The notes: a model not told the origin generated them from the letters alone. 64,000 nt of DNA from Alopecurus myosuroides (GCA_028641055.1 CM054063.1:179000756-179064755); one strand, 5' to 3'; positions 25,601 to 37,089 are shown, counted from the first letter of the stretch. Program-made: numbers and translations.

Positions 25601-27736
25601 AAGTCCAAGATTGCTAAATTTGGGCTTATGGATCAAAAGATATGATAGATCTAAGATGCATGGACTAATCTGTAAAACTGCCAATTAATTCTAGCGGGAG
25701 AAAAATTTGAATTAAAGGCTGGTCCACGTGGCTGGATCTGATTGGGTGCTGGTGCTGACTGTGCTGCTGACTGGGACGATGACGTGGATAAGTGGATCCA
25801 GATCTGAGCCGTCAGATCCAGATCTGAGGGTTGCATACCCCTTCGAATAAGTGATCTAATCTCGTGCGTAGGTCCTAGATCTAACGGTCATAAATAAAAG
25901 AGAGAGAGAGAGAGGAGGGGTCTCACCGGAGGGATCTCGCCGGAGATGGCGGTTGCGGTGGAGCTGCTCGCGGGAGGTTGACGGCGGCGCGTTCCAGTGA
26001 GCCTCCGAGCTCGGGGAGTGCACGGGAAGATTCGGAGAGGCCCGGTGGGAATGATGGGGACCACGGGAAGGCCCCACGGTTCTGCAACGACGGCGGTGAG
26101 AAGGTTCCGAGGTGGCCGTGCGGTTTCCGGCTCCGGCGAGCTCGCCCTCGTCGCTATACTGCACCAAAAAGAGAAGCGGGGGCATCACAACATGCGCAAG
26201 GCCAGGGGGAAGCGAATGGAGCCGATCTCTGTCTCCCTCTTCGGCTCACCTGGTCGGAATCGGTGGAAGACGGCGGAGGGCGACAGAACTCCGACGAAGA
26301 AATTCGTTGGCCTCGGGGCATTATCGAGAGAGGAGACAGAGGGAAATTAGAGAGGGCCGCGGGGTCGTTTTATAGGGGCAGAGAGAGGGAGCATTCATGG
26401 CCTTAATGGCCCGAAATCGAGCGGCGAAAATCACGGCCGTGACAGGCGTGTTTCCATCCGGAGGAGGAAGACGGTGACGTCATCTGATGACGTCATCAAT
26501 TCTTTTCTTTTTATTCCTGTTTATTTAATTAATTCATAACTTCTGTTTTAAGTATCCAAATGACATGAAACCAAAATCTAAAATCTTTAAATTTCAAATA
26601 CTTTCTAACAGTACCATTTTTGAAAACAATTCAACATATTTTATTTTTTTAATTTTGGAAATTTGAATAATTTCCTTAATAGTCACATAATGTGATTTTT
26701 AATTAAAAAAAATATGAAACATTGTTATTGGTCATTTTAAATTTTAGTGACATTATAAATGTTGAAAACATGATTTTGAAAGTTATTTCATCTTGTTTTT
26801 CACAATTTTATATTTTGAAATATAAATAAAAGACTAATAATACTTTAAGGCCATTTTAAAATTTAGAAAATAATGAATTGATGTTATTATATAAATAAAT
26901 TTTCAAAGGTATTTTACATGTCATTTATTATCTTTGGAGAGCCATTTTTGAACCATTTTCACATTATATAATTTTAGTATGTGAAGGATTTACTAATAGT
27001 AACTTAATGGTATTTAATTAGTTTATAACAAATAATCAATATTGTTGATCCATAAATTTTGGATAAAACCACATGTCATAATATTGTTTTCAAAACCCTC
27101 TTTTATGTTATTTTCCAAACAATGCATTTTATTTTCACACCTTCATGTTTAAAACTTGGAATAACAACTAAAAGTTATTACTAATAATTTTATTCTCCTC
27201 AAATACTTTTAAGGCCTAGAACTTTATTAAGGGCTATAAATAATTGAGTAATGTTGCCATAAACTATTTTCAAAGTAATATTACTTGTTTTCATAAACAA
27301 TTTATTTCTATAGCACTATATTATTTTGTTGATTGACATAACACTTGGAAAACAAGGATCCAACTTATATCTATTTTGGGGTTTTCAATAATAGTGAAAC
27401 CCTTTTTAGAGATAAGAAGAAAAATATTAGATAACAATTCTCTAGTTTTTATATATCAAAAATATTTTCAAGATCATAATTGGGTTGAAAACATGTTTGG
27501 TGTAAGGGTTTGCTTAAGAAGAATTATTTTATTTATGTAGACATATTTATTTTGAAATGACTTTAGAGTTTATGGAATAGAGGTATATTGGATTTTCATT
27601 TCCAAAACATTAGAACATGCATTGTTTTCTTTTGTTTCTTGCATCTCATTTGGTTTTTGGTGACTTACTAAACATGAAAACAAAAAGTTTCAAATTTTTG
27701 TGATTTTTGAGTTTTCCAAAAATCAGGGATGTTACA
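22662..27736 (-). repeat. E 5' LTR (5075 bp)
   Basis: It is almost identical to 16329-21405. Differences noticed are c/a near 19258 versus 25591, one GA repeat unit fewer (25899-25914), and A to T in a poly-A run near 26712. Confidence 0.95.
26367..26495 (-). promoter_or_regulatory. E 5' LTR promoter: TATA box and paired TGACGTCA
   Basis: The TATA box (minus) is at 26367-26375, with TGACGTCA at 26475-26482 and 26488-26495. As the 5' LTR copy, this is the one that would drive the full-length E transcript. Confidence 0.65.
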
Positions 27737-27741
27737 GATAC

Positions 27742-28636
27742 GGTGAGGAGGAATCCCACGGAAGTAGGTATGACGACGATCCACGTAGAGCGGGACTGCT
27801 CTGAGAGGGACTCTCGGTGTGGTGAAGTAGAAAGCGTCGTCTCCCTGTGCTCCATAGCGGGGAATCCCCGTGTAACCAGCTCCGAGGTCGAGAAGTGGAC
27901 CTCTGATCGGCTCGTAACCTCCAGCATCTGGCAACGGAAGACCAGCTGGCTGAGTGAAACGTGCAAAGCGCTCGTCTCGAACGAAGTCTGTGGTGTACGT
28001 CGCCAGACGAGTGAGAGCAAGGTGGAGCTGCTCCCTGACTGAGGCTAACTCCTGAGAAAGTGTGGAAGCCACTGCGTCACTGTGCCTCACGAACTGAGCA
28101 GTGGTGTGCAGCCTGGAGCTATCAGACTCGTAGGTATCCAGGTTGCCGTGGAGAGTGAAGTGAACTCCCGCCGACGTGATGTAACCACGGGGGATGTGGC
28201 GATAGATAGAATCGTCAAACCCCCAGTAGTCAGCACGGAGGACGGTGAGACTCACGTAAGCTGCCTGCTGCACGGCCATATCCACTGTGGAACCTACTGC
28301 CTCGTAGCGGTGGACAACGCTCCTTCCATCATCCGACAGAATGTAGACCATAGCCCGGTAGTAGGTCTGGTCAAACTCTCGCTGCTGCTCGTAGACCTGG
28401 TACTCTGGTGCCCAATGGAACCCCAGATAGGTCACCATGTCTCTCAGCATCTCCGGATAACCGGCAGTGCTCTCACAGCGAGTCATCCGAACCACCTGCG
28501 GGTAGAACCTGAGATCCATCTGCAGATGATTTGGGAAGTTTCGATTAGACTCCGGTAGAAGAAATGAAGTGGAAAACAACAGCAAGGTTTCAACGGACGA
28601 AAGGTTCTTTAGAAGAACAGGATATCGAAGCAACAT
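27742..28636 (-). CDS. C extra ORF upstream of gag, with dsRNA-binding-motif-like pattern; 3' end cut off by E
   Basis: I know no named function for this ORF. It lies between the 5' LTR and gag, in sense. It opens at 28636, or more likely at 28519 (MDLRFYPQ). E interrupts it after codon 298; the last codons and TGA are at 16328-16291, which gives 310 (or 271) residues before insertion. Residues about 60-135 have the spacing of a double-stranded-RNA-binding motif: helix with PEMLRDM, then PEYQVYE, then YYRAMVYI, then EAVGST and a final helix with AVQQAAYVSLTVLR. Residues about 185-222 look like a coiled coil. A GTAAGG donor (intron from 28744) and a CAG acceptor (16081) would splice the whole ORF out to express gag. 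A role such as silencing suppression or RNA binding is inference. Confidence 0.6.
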
Positions 28637-28894
28637 CGGGAAAACGAGACCAAAAGTCCTGAGGTACTAAGGAGAACCCAAAACACGTGAAATCCTAACT
28701 TGAAAGTTTAGGTGAGAACAGAAAACAACGTTGCACTTCCTTACCAGAAAAGGGTGGGTGGGTGGGGAAAGAAGAAAAATGGCAGAATTCCTACTCTCAC
28801 GTTTCATTTTTCCTATATAGCTACAAAATAGTTTCTAGACTCAACTGCGACCAGTAAAAAGGGATCCTATAGGCAGACAGGCTCTGATACCATT
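28637..28894 (-). other. C 5' leader with primer-binding site and possible splice donor
   Basis: The primer-binding site is at 28880-28892 (minus TGGTATCAGAGCC, complementary to initiator tRNA-Met), two bases from the 5' LTR. A splice-donor-like CTG/GTAAGG has its intron start at 28744. A short upstream frame begins at about 28806. Confidence 0.8.
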
Positions 28895-31800
28895 TGTCGC
28901 ACCCGGACTTCTAGAGGATACTCACCGTATGAACTGAACAGTATTTTGGTTGGATTACGGGGCTTACCGGCTCCCGCGTCCCCTTACGGGTAGGCCAGCA
29001 CTTATGTGCGACAACCAACCGTTACTGTTCACCGTCGATGTAAACTATCCTGTAGAAATCAGGATACTACCATTGACGTACTTCATACCATACACACATG
29101 GTACGTCAACGGTGTTGAACAAAAGGATAACACAACATGCCTCTAAGACACAAAAGATCGAAATAAGGTTGCAAATGGCCTTCACTAAGGCAGAAATAGC
29201 AAATACAATCATCCAGAGGACACATGTCCCAACATAGCATTCATTACATCAGCGGAAGCAATCAAAGGTGTCTGAGTACAGACAAATCCAACAGGCTTAA
29301 GAAGCCGGAGAAAATAAAGAAGACGAAGCCCATCCATGTAGGTCCTGGATCCAGCCCTGGTCCAGCTATCTACTCGTCTGCAGTCTCGTCAAACTCCACA
29401 AAGTAGCCATCCTGGTGGTCATCGTAGCCGTAGTCGTAGTCTGCGTAAACCACAGCCCAAAGGGGTCAGTACAACAACATATTGGCAAGCAAGACTCACA
29501 GTTCACCAAAGTGTAACCTGTCAACACCAAGCACAGATGCCTTGGGATCAACGGAAGGGAAGGTATAAAAGATGCTGCAACTGGCTGCACCAACCAACTA
29601 CAGAACATACTACAACTTCCGGTGTAACAGAAAGGGATAAGATAGCGTATCGTAACCAACTATAACTAACCACCAAACAAAACCCATCCTGGATCTCGCC
29701 CCTTATCCAAAGAAGCAATCCGAGGATAACTCACACAGTTGGATTAATGATGGATCAAGTTGTTGTGTCAATAAGCCTATTACTAGTCAAGTTATCATTA
29801 GTTAGGTGTAAGTTGTTCTGAGTACTTGTTAGCCAGTACTTTCACCAAGTCAACCATAACCGCGGAAAACACGGCTTCTCGAGAAGATTTATCCCTGCAG
29901 GGGTGCACCAATTTGGCCGTACACGTAAGAATAACCCGCCAGATGGGAAAGGCCTTTCCCACCAAGCGGGGCACTCAACACAACTCAACTCTTATTCGCA
30001 TCAAGCCCAAAGCACCACGTGCTGTGCGTGCGCGGCTAATCGAGCCCCCCGAAGAAAAGGAGGACCCTCATAGCACTGGAAGACCACGCCGCCCTAAATG
30101 CCGACTACAAAAGTTCCACCCTGGCCTCGGGTTCGTACCTGCATATGCGTGCATCAAATGGAAAGCCCGAACTAAGTGTGGTGATTTGGACGAGATGCGA
30201 ATCGAATCAAATTGAGGGGGGCGCCCATACACGCTTCCCACATGCGGATAGTGCGCTCATCATGGATCAGTAGACAAGACCCTTTTCCTATTAGGGTCGA
30301 CACTAGCAGGCCTCAAAACCACGCCGGGCCTCCTGCCGGTGCCTTATCAGCAAATTATTATTACCTCAAATTAACAAGTGTTGTTTAACATCGAGCCCCA
30401 GAATATAACAGATATAATAACAGAAAGTAACTGATAGCAGACTCGGGCAAAACAACCCTAAGCATGCTAGTAAGACACGGGCCCAAACAACGGGGTTTTA
30501 GGACTGGAGGTGTGGCAATATCAGGGTTAGGGGTATCATGTGATAGGTTCGTAACAGAAACAACTACCACTATGGCTAGTAGAAAAGAACAACGGAAAGT
30601 ATCGGTAACCAATGTTGAAAGGAACACAATGGTTCATGTGAGTGATAACTTGCCTGCAAACCCAGTAGCCGGGTACTGAGCTAGATCCTCAGAAGGGGTG
30701 TCGTAAAGGTCGTCGGTATCAACGTCGTCGTCTATCCGAGAAGAAGCAAATAAACAAGACAGAAATATAAACAATCATTGTCATGGCATAGTGCACAATC
30801 AAATATGATGCATGACAAGTTAATAGATGCATCAAAATAAACTAATTGATATGATAACACAATTTAAATGGACACATATGTAATTTTGTGTTGCATATGA
30901 AAAGCCCATGGATTTTGGTTAGATTATTTGTTTTCCAACTAAACAACAGGTGCTAGTGGTTTAGTATGATGCATGCAAAAGGAAAACAGCAAAATAACAA
31001 CATTAGAATCAAATTAAAATAGGGTGTAGCAATTTAGAATTTTATTATTAATTTTAGGGAATTTTGGGTGCCTTAAAGGTGACACACAAGTATTTGTTGT
31101 TTTCAACCATTTAAATTGTTCAAAACAAATAACAAAGTTTATATTTGAAAAGAACATCAAATTTTAGTTGGATTACATGTTTCAAATATTGAAATTGGAA
31201 TTTGGATTATTTAATTATGAATTAAACAATATCAAACAAGTTTTAAATGAATTTAAAACAAGTTTGAATTTAATTGAATTTTTATTTGTTCAAAACATAA
31301 TTTCAAATTCACATTTGAAAAGTTCACACTTTGATGGGTTGAAAATATATTTTGCATGTTCAAAAATATTTTATTTTGAGAAAGATATGATTTTATCAAA
31401 TTTAAATGAATTAAACAAGTATTAAAATATTTAGGCAATTTAAATTATTCAAACCAGAAAACAAAATTATATTTGAATAGGTTATTTGAATTAGCATTGA
31501 AAACATATTTTATTTGCTTGATTTGGAATTATTATGAATTACTTATGAATTTTGGTAAAATACAATTGAATGATTTGAATTTAAATTTGAATTGCAATTT
31601 GAAAGTTCAAAACAGTACACAAATAGATTATTTGGAAAGGTTATGAAATTTGGATCAGAAAACATATAAAACTTTTAGTTATTGGAATTACAGAATAAAA
31701 GTTATTAAAGTTTGAAGTTTTTGATTCAAATCTGTTAATTAAAATGATTTAGAAATTACAAGAATTCGCAGAAACCTTTTGGTACTGCACTGGTACCTAC

Positions 31801-31909
31801 ACGCTGCCACTGCCGCGTGGGCCAGAGGCCAGCGTGGCACGGAGCAATGCTTGCGTGGCCGTGGCAGTCAATGACTGGTGGGCCACCTGCGCGTGGAAAG
31901 AATTCCACC

Positions 31910-31981
31910 AAAAAAAGTGGGGCGCTGCGGCTCGAACCCGCGCCCTCGCCTTGGCACAGGAGCAGTGCAACCACTGCGCTA
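31910..31981 (-). ncRNA. tRNA-like Pol III cassette in the C 5' LTR
   Basis: The A box is at 31971-31981, the B box at 31929-31938 and the seven-T run at 31910-31916, all on the minus strand. It is unchanged from the 3' LTR copy although nearby positions differ between the LTRs. Confidence 0.5.
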
Positions 31982-32532
31982 TTCTTCAGATTCGACAGAG
32001 ATACAGACGCGGAGAGGTTAACGTTCAACGCCAGTGCTAACTGAATTTGTCTGACGACCAAATCCTTCCGCGTCCGTCAGAACAGGGTGGCTCGCCGGCG
32101 GGGAACGGTGACCGTGGCCGTGCGCGATGGGTGCTAGACTTGTGCAGATCGTGCACGGATGCGAGAGGAGGGAGAGAGTGGAAGGGAACGGTGGCTCACC
32201 ACCGGAGTAGCAGGAGGCAGAGGCTCGGGGTGGCGGTGACGCACGCTGACGACGGCAGCCGCGGCGAAGACGAGGACGACGTCGAGGATGTAGACGATCT
32301 CCGGTTGCGCTCCCGTGTCCAAACCGTAGAGGAAGCAGAGGCCTTCCGATTCCAGGTGGTAGGTGGCTAGGTAGGAGTGGGAGGTGGCGGCGCCATCGGG
32401 AGGTTCAGAGGAGTGGATTCCGGCGAGGTGGCAGCAGAGAAGAAATTCGTCGGGGAGGTGGCGATTGACGGCGGCGGAGAGGAGGAACAGGGAACCTAGG
32501 GGGCCTAGGGTTGGCGCGGAGGCCTAGGGCGC

Positions 32533-32541
32533 GTTTTATAG
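32533..32541 (-). promoter_or_regulatory. TATA box of the C 5' LTR
   Basis: The minus strand reads CTATAAAAC and is the likely core promoter of the C genomic RNA. Confidence 0.6.
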
Positions 32542-33568
32542 GCCGCTGGAAGCTCGGATCGCCGTCGGAGTGCCGTAGCTGCCGCGGTGGCGCGCTGGAT
32601 GCGCTGCCGTACTTCAGAAAGAAGTACGCACGCATTTCAAAGCGTTACGCGGGAGGTAGACGGGCTGGGCTTGCGCGCGCTAGGCATTAGGTGGGCTGGG
32701 TTTGTTATCTGCTGCGCGCGCGCTGCATTTTCTTTTCTTTTCTTTTTTTTCCTTTTCTGTTTTTTTTTGTAGGCTTTGCTTTTGGAAGAAAAACATAGGT
32801 TTTAGTTTAGAGAAAAATTTGGAAAAATTAAGATAAATTCCTTAGGCCAAATGCAACCATTTGGCAACTTTTATTTTCAAAATTTTAAATATTTGATTGT
32901 TGTTTAAAATTTAAACCAAATTTGGGTGAAATTGTTAAATTTAATAATCATTAATAAAATCAATCATTTAAATAGGGTAACCCCTATGGTAAAATAGACA
33001 ATTTGAGTTGGTTTGATTTGGTAACAACATAAATCCAAAATGATTCTGTTTTGGGTGCTTTGATTTGAATTTTTAAATGTGTTTGGAAAATGAATAATTG
33101 ATTTAAAACCATCATTTTCACAGTTGATCCCTATGGAAAACATGACACAAATGGGTTGTTTTTAGTTGTGATTTTTATTCAAAATGTTGTAACAGAGCAA
33201 GTATGAAACCATTGTTTGAATAAGGTTTGAATTTGAGTTGTGAAAACAGTGGAAAACAAATGCACAATTAAGAAACAAATGCAACCAACATGGAAACAAT
33301 ATGATGATATGATGCAATACTTTAATAAACATGCAACAAACATTCTAAGGGGATGATTTTCATACTTGGGATGTTACATGGCTTTACTTGGATCAACAAT
33401 AACTCAGAAGAAAATATACAGTGGGTTTGCTAAGGAAATATACAACACCCAGGTGCAAGCACACCAAAGAAAACAAAGGAAAACGGAAAGAACACAGAGA
33501 AATAAAACGGGTTGTCTTCCGGTAGCGCTTTTCTTTAATGCCTTTCAGCTAGGCATAGAAAAATCAAC

Positions 33569-35657
33569 TCAAGTGTTTTCAAGTGAGGAAGCATCAACAT
33601 CATATTTTTCTCTAATAATAGATTCAAAGGGTATCTTCATATTATTTCTAGGAAAGTGTTCCAAACGTTTCTTGAGGGGAAGTTGATATTTAATACTCCC
33701 CTCTTTCATATCAATAATAACACCAACAGTTCTAAGAAACGGTCTTCCCAAAACAATAGGACAAGAAGCATTGCATTCAATGTTCATAACAACAAAATCA
33801 ACATGGGCAAGGTTATTATTAACCATAATAGGAACATCATCAATTCTACCAAAAGAGGTTTCTTCTTAGCATTATCAGCAAGATGAACACCCAAATAACA
33901 GTGTTCCAACTGTGGCAAATCAAGCATATTATAAAGCTTTTGAGGCATAACAGAGATACTAGCACCAAGATTGCACAAAGAATTGCAATCAAAATCATTT
34001 ACTTTTATCTTAATGATAGGCTCCCAACCATCATCTAATTTTCTAGGGATAGATGTCTCAAGTTTCAACTTTTCTTCCCTAACTTTCATGAGAGCATTGG
34101 TAATATGTTTAGTAAAGGCCATATTCATGGCACTAGCATTGGTACTTCTAGCAAGCTTTTGTAGAAACATAATAACTTCAGAGATGTTGCAATCATCAAA
34201 ATCAATATCATTATCATCAAAAGTAATGGAACCATTATCTCCCACATTTCTAAAAATTTCAGCACTTTCATTAGGAGCAATTTCAGCAGTTTGAGGCAAT
34301 TTAGCACGTTTCACCAAAGGAGTAGGGACTTTATTAACACCAACTACTTTAACATTGATAGTAGGAGGTTTACTAGCACTAGGAGCTTCAGTTTTACTAG
34401 TTGTTGTTATAGTAAAAATTCTAGCAATATTATTATTTTTAGCTAGTTCTTCTTCTCTTTCCCACCTAGCACGTAATTCAGCCATCAGTCTAACATTATT
34501 GTCTATTTGAACTTGGATGGAATTCAAAGTTTTATTTTGTTTAACATCTTGTGGAAAAACCTTCAGTTTTAGAAAATCAACATCAATAGCAAGGCTGTCT
34601 ACTTTAGAGGCAATACCATCTATTTTACCAAGCTTTTCCTCAACAGATTTATTAAAAGCAGTTTGTACGCTAATAAATTCTTTAAGCATGTTCAAGATGA
34701 GAGGTAGAGCTTTTATTACTATTTTAGGAGTTGCCATAAGAATTGCCATAACCATTATTAGGAGGGTAGGGCTTATAATTGTTTCCACCAAAATTATTTC
34801 TATAAGCATAGTTTTTAAAATTATTATTTTTGATAAAGTTTACATCAACATGCTCTTCTTGAGCAACCAAAGAGGCTAAAGGAACATTATTTGGATCAAC
34901 TTGAGTTTTACCATTAACAAGCATAGACAAAATATCATCAAGTCTTTCACTTAAAGAGGAGGTTTCCTCAACGGAATTTACCTTCTTACCTTGTGGAGCT
35001 CTCTCAGTGTGCCACTCTGAATAATTTATCATCATATCATCAAGAAGCTTTTGTTGCATTTCCCAAAGTGATGGACATAAAGGTACCTCCAGCAGCTAAA
35101 TCCAATAGGTTCCTTGAGGAGAAATTCAGTCCTGCATAGAAGGTTTGTATAATCATCCAAGTAGTCAGTCCATGAGTGGGACAATTCTTCCCCATAATTT
35201 TCATTCTTTCCCAAGCTTTAGCAACATTTTAATTATCAAATTGTTTAAAATTCATTATGTCACTTCTCAGGGATATAATCTTAGCAGGATGATAATATTT
35301 TCCAATCAAAGCATCTTTACACTTAGTCCATGAATCAATACTATTTCTAGGCAAAGATAGCAACCATTATTTAGCTCTTCCTCTCAAAGAGAAAGGGAAT
35401 AATTTCAGTTTAATAATATCTCCATCCACATCTTTATATTTTTGCATCTCACATAGTTCAACAAAATTGTTAAGGTGGGCAGCAGCATCATCAGTACTAA
35501 TACCAGAAAATTGTTCTTTCATCAGAAGATTTAATAAAGCAGGTTTAATCTCATAGAAAGCAGCAGTAGGAGCAGGTGGAGAAATAGGTGTGCAAATAAA
35601 ATCATTGTTGTTTGTCCTAGTGAAGTCACACAACTTGGTATTCTTAGAGGAATTCAT
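33569..35657 (-). pseudogene. A1 gag-protease remnant (Athila-like)
   Basis: The gag start is MNSSKNTKLCDF at 35657. The capsid region (motifs ISTDDAAAHLNNF and IIKLKLFPFSLRG) stops early at 35367-35369 (TAA); related sequence continues downstream in shifted frames. An Asn/Tyr-rich nucleocapsid-like stretch (about 34740-34860) follows. The Athila-type protease has CNLGASISVMPQKLY in place of DTG, and the ILGRPF-like flap region is represented by VLGRPFLRT. The frame ends with a stop at 33569-33571. Several frameshifts and stops make it inactive. No RT, RNase H or integrase follows. Confidence 0.85.
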
Positions 35658-35857
35658 TTTAGCAGAATAAAAGCAAGCAAATAAATAACAACTATGAAGT
35701 AAACTATTTTTTTAGTTTTCAATATAGAGAAATAAACTAATTCTTTTGTGTTTTTGATATAGAGAAATAAAAACAAGACAAAAAATAAAAACAAGACAAT
35801 AAAAACAAAATAAAGAGACTGAGAGTGAGAGACTCCCCTTGCCAAAAGACTTCCTTC

Positions 35858-35875
35858 TCCCCGGAAACGACACCA
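35858..35875 (-). other. A1 primer-binding site (tRNA-Asp type, decayed)
   Basis: This aligns with the intact A2 site at 63052-63069, which matches the 3' end of plant tRNA-Asp including CCA, typical of Athila elements. The A1 copy has three substitutions. Confidence 0.8.
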
Positions 35876-35886
35876 GAAAAAGTCCT

Positions 35887-36000
35887 TGATGGTGCAGATC
35901 TTGCACTCGTTGGGATACCCCAAGAGGAGGGTGTGATGAGCACAGCGGTACGAAGTTTTCCCCTTAATTAAGAACCAGGGTTATCAATCCAGAAGGAGAA
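35887..36000 (-). repeat. A1 5' LTR, inner end (continues at 48152-49572)
   Basis: It matches the LTR starts at 56599 and 63080. It is interrupted at 36000 by D, and the duplicated target gagaa is at 35996-36000 and 48147-48151. Confidence 0.9.
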
Positions 36001-36552
36001 TGTCGAGACATCGTAGTAGTTTTCATAGACGGGGGTGCCATGAGACTACGGTAGAGACGTGGGGTAACGGGATCGCGTGGTAGACAGTAAACACAGGATC
36101 TACCCAGGTTCGGTACGTCACGACAGTACAACGTGCCTACTCCTGCACTTCTCACTAATCAGGACTAAAGCCTGGAAACAGGATTACAATGTGAGGTTTA
36201 GATCTAGCTACTCGCAGAGGATCAACTTCTCGGCGAGTTGGCCTATAGCTTCCCTGTTATTCGTTCGTTGTCTTGTTTATCTCCCGTCCGGCTTTATATA
36301 ATAGCCGGATTAGGGCTTACAGAATAGGAAACCTAGAAGACTACGGTAACTATAACTTGGAAAGTAAGGAATCCGTCTTCTCCTCCAAGCCAGATCACAC
36401 GGGCCGTGATCCGGGTTCTTCTAGAATCCGGCTTCTGTACGTCAAGTTACTGGGCCGCCCAATGGACCATAGCCCACTACCACTTGGGCCACCCTGGTAA
36501 CCAGGCACTTTGACTACCATCCTATATACCCCTATACGGTATATATCCGACA
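36001..36552 (-). repeat. D 3' LTR (552 bp)
   Basis: It is terminated by an inverted TGTCG/CGACA. The TATATAAA box on the minus strand (36293-36300) sits inside a small palindrome (CCGGCT ... AGCCGG). Confidence 0.95.
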
Positions 36553-36567
36553 GTAGCCCCCAAGAAG
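36553..36567 (-). other. D polypurine tract
   Basis: The minus strand CTTGGGGGCTAC directly precedes the 3' LTR start TGTCGGATATATACC. Confidence 0.8.
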
Positions 36568-36735
36568 GATTAAAACTCTGATTTGCCGTCTTTCGCCAAA
36601 TGTGCTTGTCCGAGAAATTTTAATCAGCAGTCTTGATTCTTCTTATTCTTCTTCTTTTGAAAGAGATGGTAACGTGAAACTCGGAATCCTGAAAATCCGG
36701 CTTTTCTCTAACGATCCTTCGTGGAGAAAGAACTT

Positions 36736-36956
36736 CTTACGTCAGCGCACTTAATCATGCTGACGTAAGGGACGTTTGGGTTTTACGCGGAAAACCGAGT
36801 AACATATCTCTGACAGATTCTCGCGGGAAACGAGGAGATAACCATCATTACCCTGTCGTTTCATTTCCCGGATTTTCCGGCTAGTGACACGCGTTGATCA
36901 TCCAACGGTCAAAATAGCCGTTGGCACGTATCTTGACGGATTTCTGGCTATAAATA
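36736..36956 (+). promoter_or_regulatory. Promoter of the D antisense gene: as-1-like palindrome and TATA
   Basis: An 11 bp perfect inverted repeat, cttacgtcagc (36736-36746) and gctgacgtaag (36759-36769), contains two TGACG cores. It is followed about 180 bp later by TATAAATA (36949-36956). The first downstream ATG is the gene start at 37090. TGACGTAAGG is the as-1-type bZIP core; activity is inference. Confidence 0.6.
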
Positions 36957-37089
36957 GCCGTCTTCGTCCTCGTCAAAAACCTTCCGCACTCTCACTGTCC
37001 ACGCCATTGCCGCGCACAAGCTCCCGAGCGAAGAACCGTCCCGAGCACAGGAACGCACCCAGAGCACCAGCGCAACGCGCCGCCACCAA

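Larger units (their letters stand above)
16329..27736 (-). mobile_element. E: very young LARD-like non-autonomous LTR retrotransposon inside C
   Basis: It has two nearly identical LTRs of about 5.08 kb (22662-27736 is 5', 16329-21405 is 3'), a 1256 bp internal region, an initiator-Met primer site at 22647-22658, a polypurine tract at 21406-21426 and the target duplication gatac at 16324-16328 and 27737-27741. It encodes no gag or pol. I found only about two substitutions and one GA-repeat slip between the LTRs by eye, which implies a very recent insertion. Its termini, primer class and hairpin resemble C, so a Tekay/Del-type partner may mobilise it (inference). Confidence 0.95.
7163..33378 (-). 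mobile_element. C: full-length Tekay/Del-type chromovirus interrupted by E
   Basis: This is a Ty3/gypsy element on the minus strand. The LTRs are 28895-33378 (5') and 7163-11651 (3'), with tggct duplications at 7158-7162 and 33379-33383. The minus strand begins TGTAACATCCC and ends GGGTGCGACA. The primer site matches initiator tRNA-Met. The internal order is extra ORF, gag, protease, RT, RNase H, integrase and chromodomain. Without E it is about 14.8 kb. Coding is almost intact but carries two in-frame stops, plus the E insertion in the extra ORF. A partial by-eye comparison of the LTRs shows roughly 35-40 differences in about 4.48 kb. Confidence 0.93.
28895..33378 (-). repeat. C 5' LTR (4484 bp)
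   Basis: It pairs with 7163-11651, and by partial by-eye comparison the two differ at roughly 1% of positions plus small indels. It drives the element from a TATA box at 32533-32541 (minus). It also carries the second tRNA-like cassette. Confidence 0.93.

Noticed and set aside
33784..34809. 341-codon frame in A1 with hydrophobic Leu/Ile/Met-rich ends
   Set aside because: The central part is gag in frame; the hydrophobic ends are AT-rich gag and protease read out of frame after frameshifts, so not a membrane protein.
35964..36155. Short frame in the D 3' LTR matching the gag start
   Set aside because: It is the 3' LTR copy of the gag leader codons and runs out into A1; not a separate gene.
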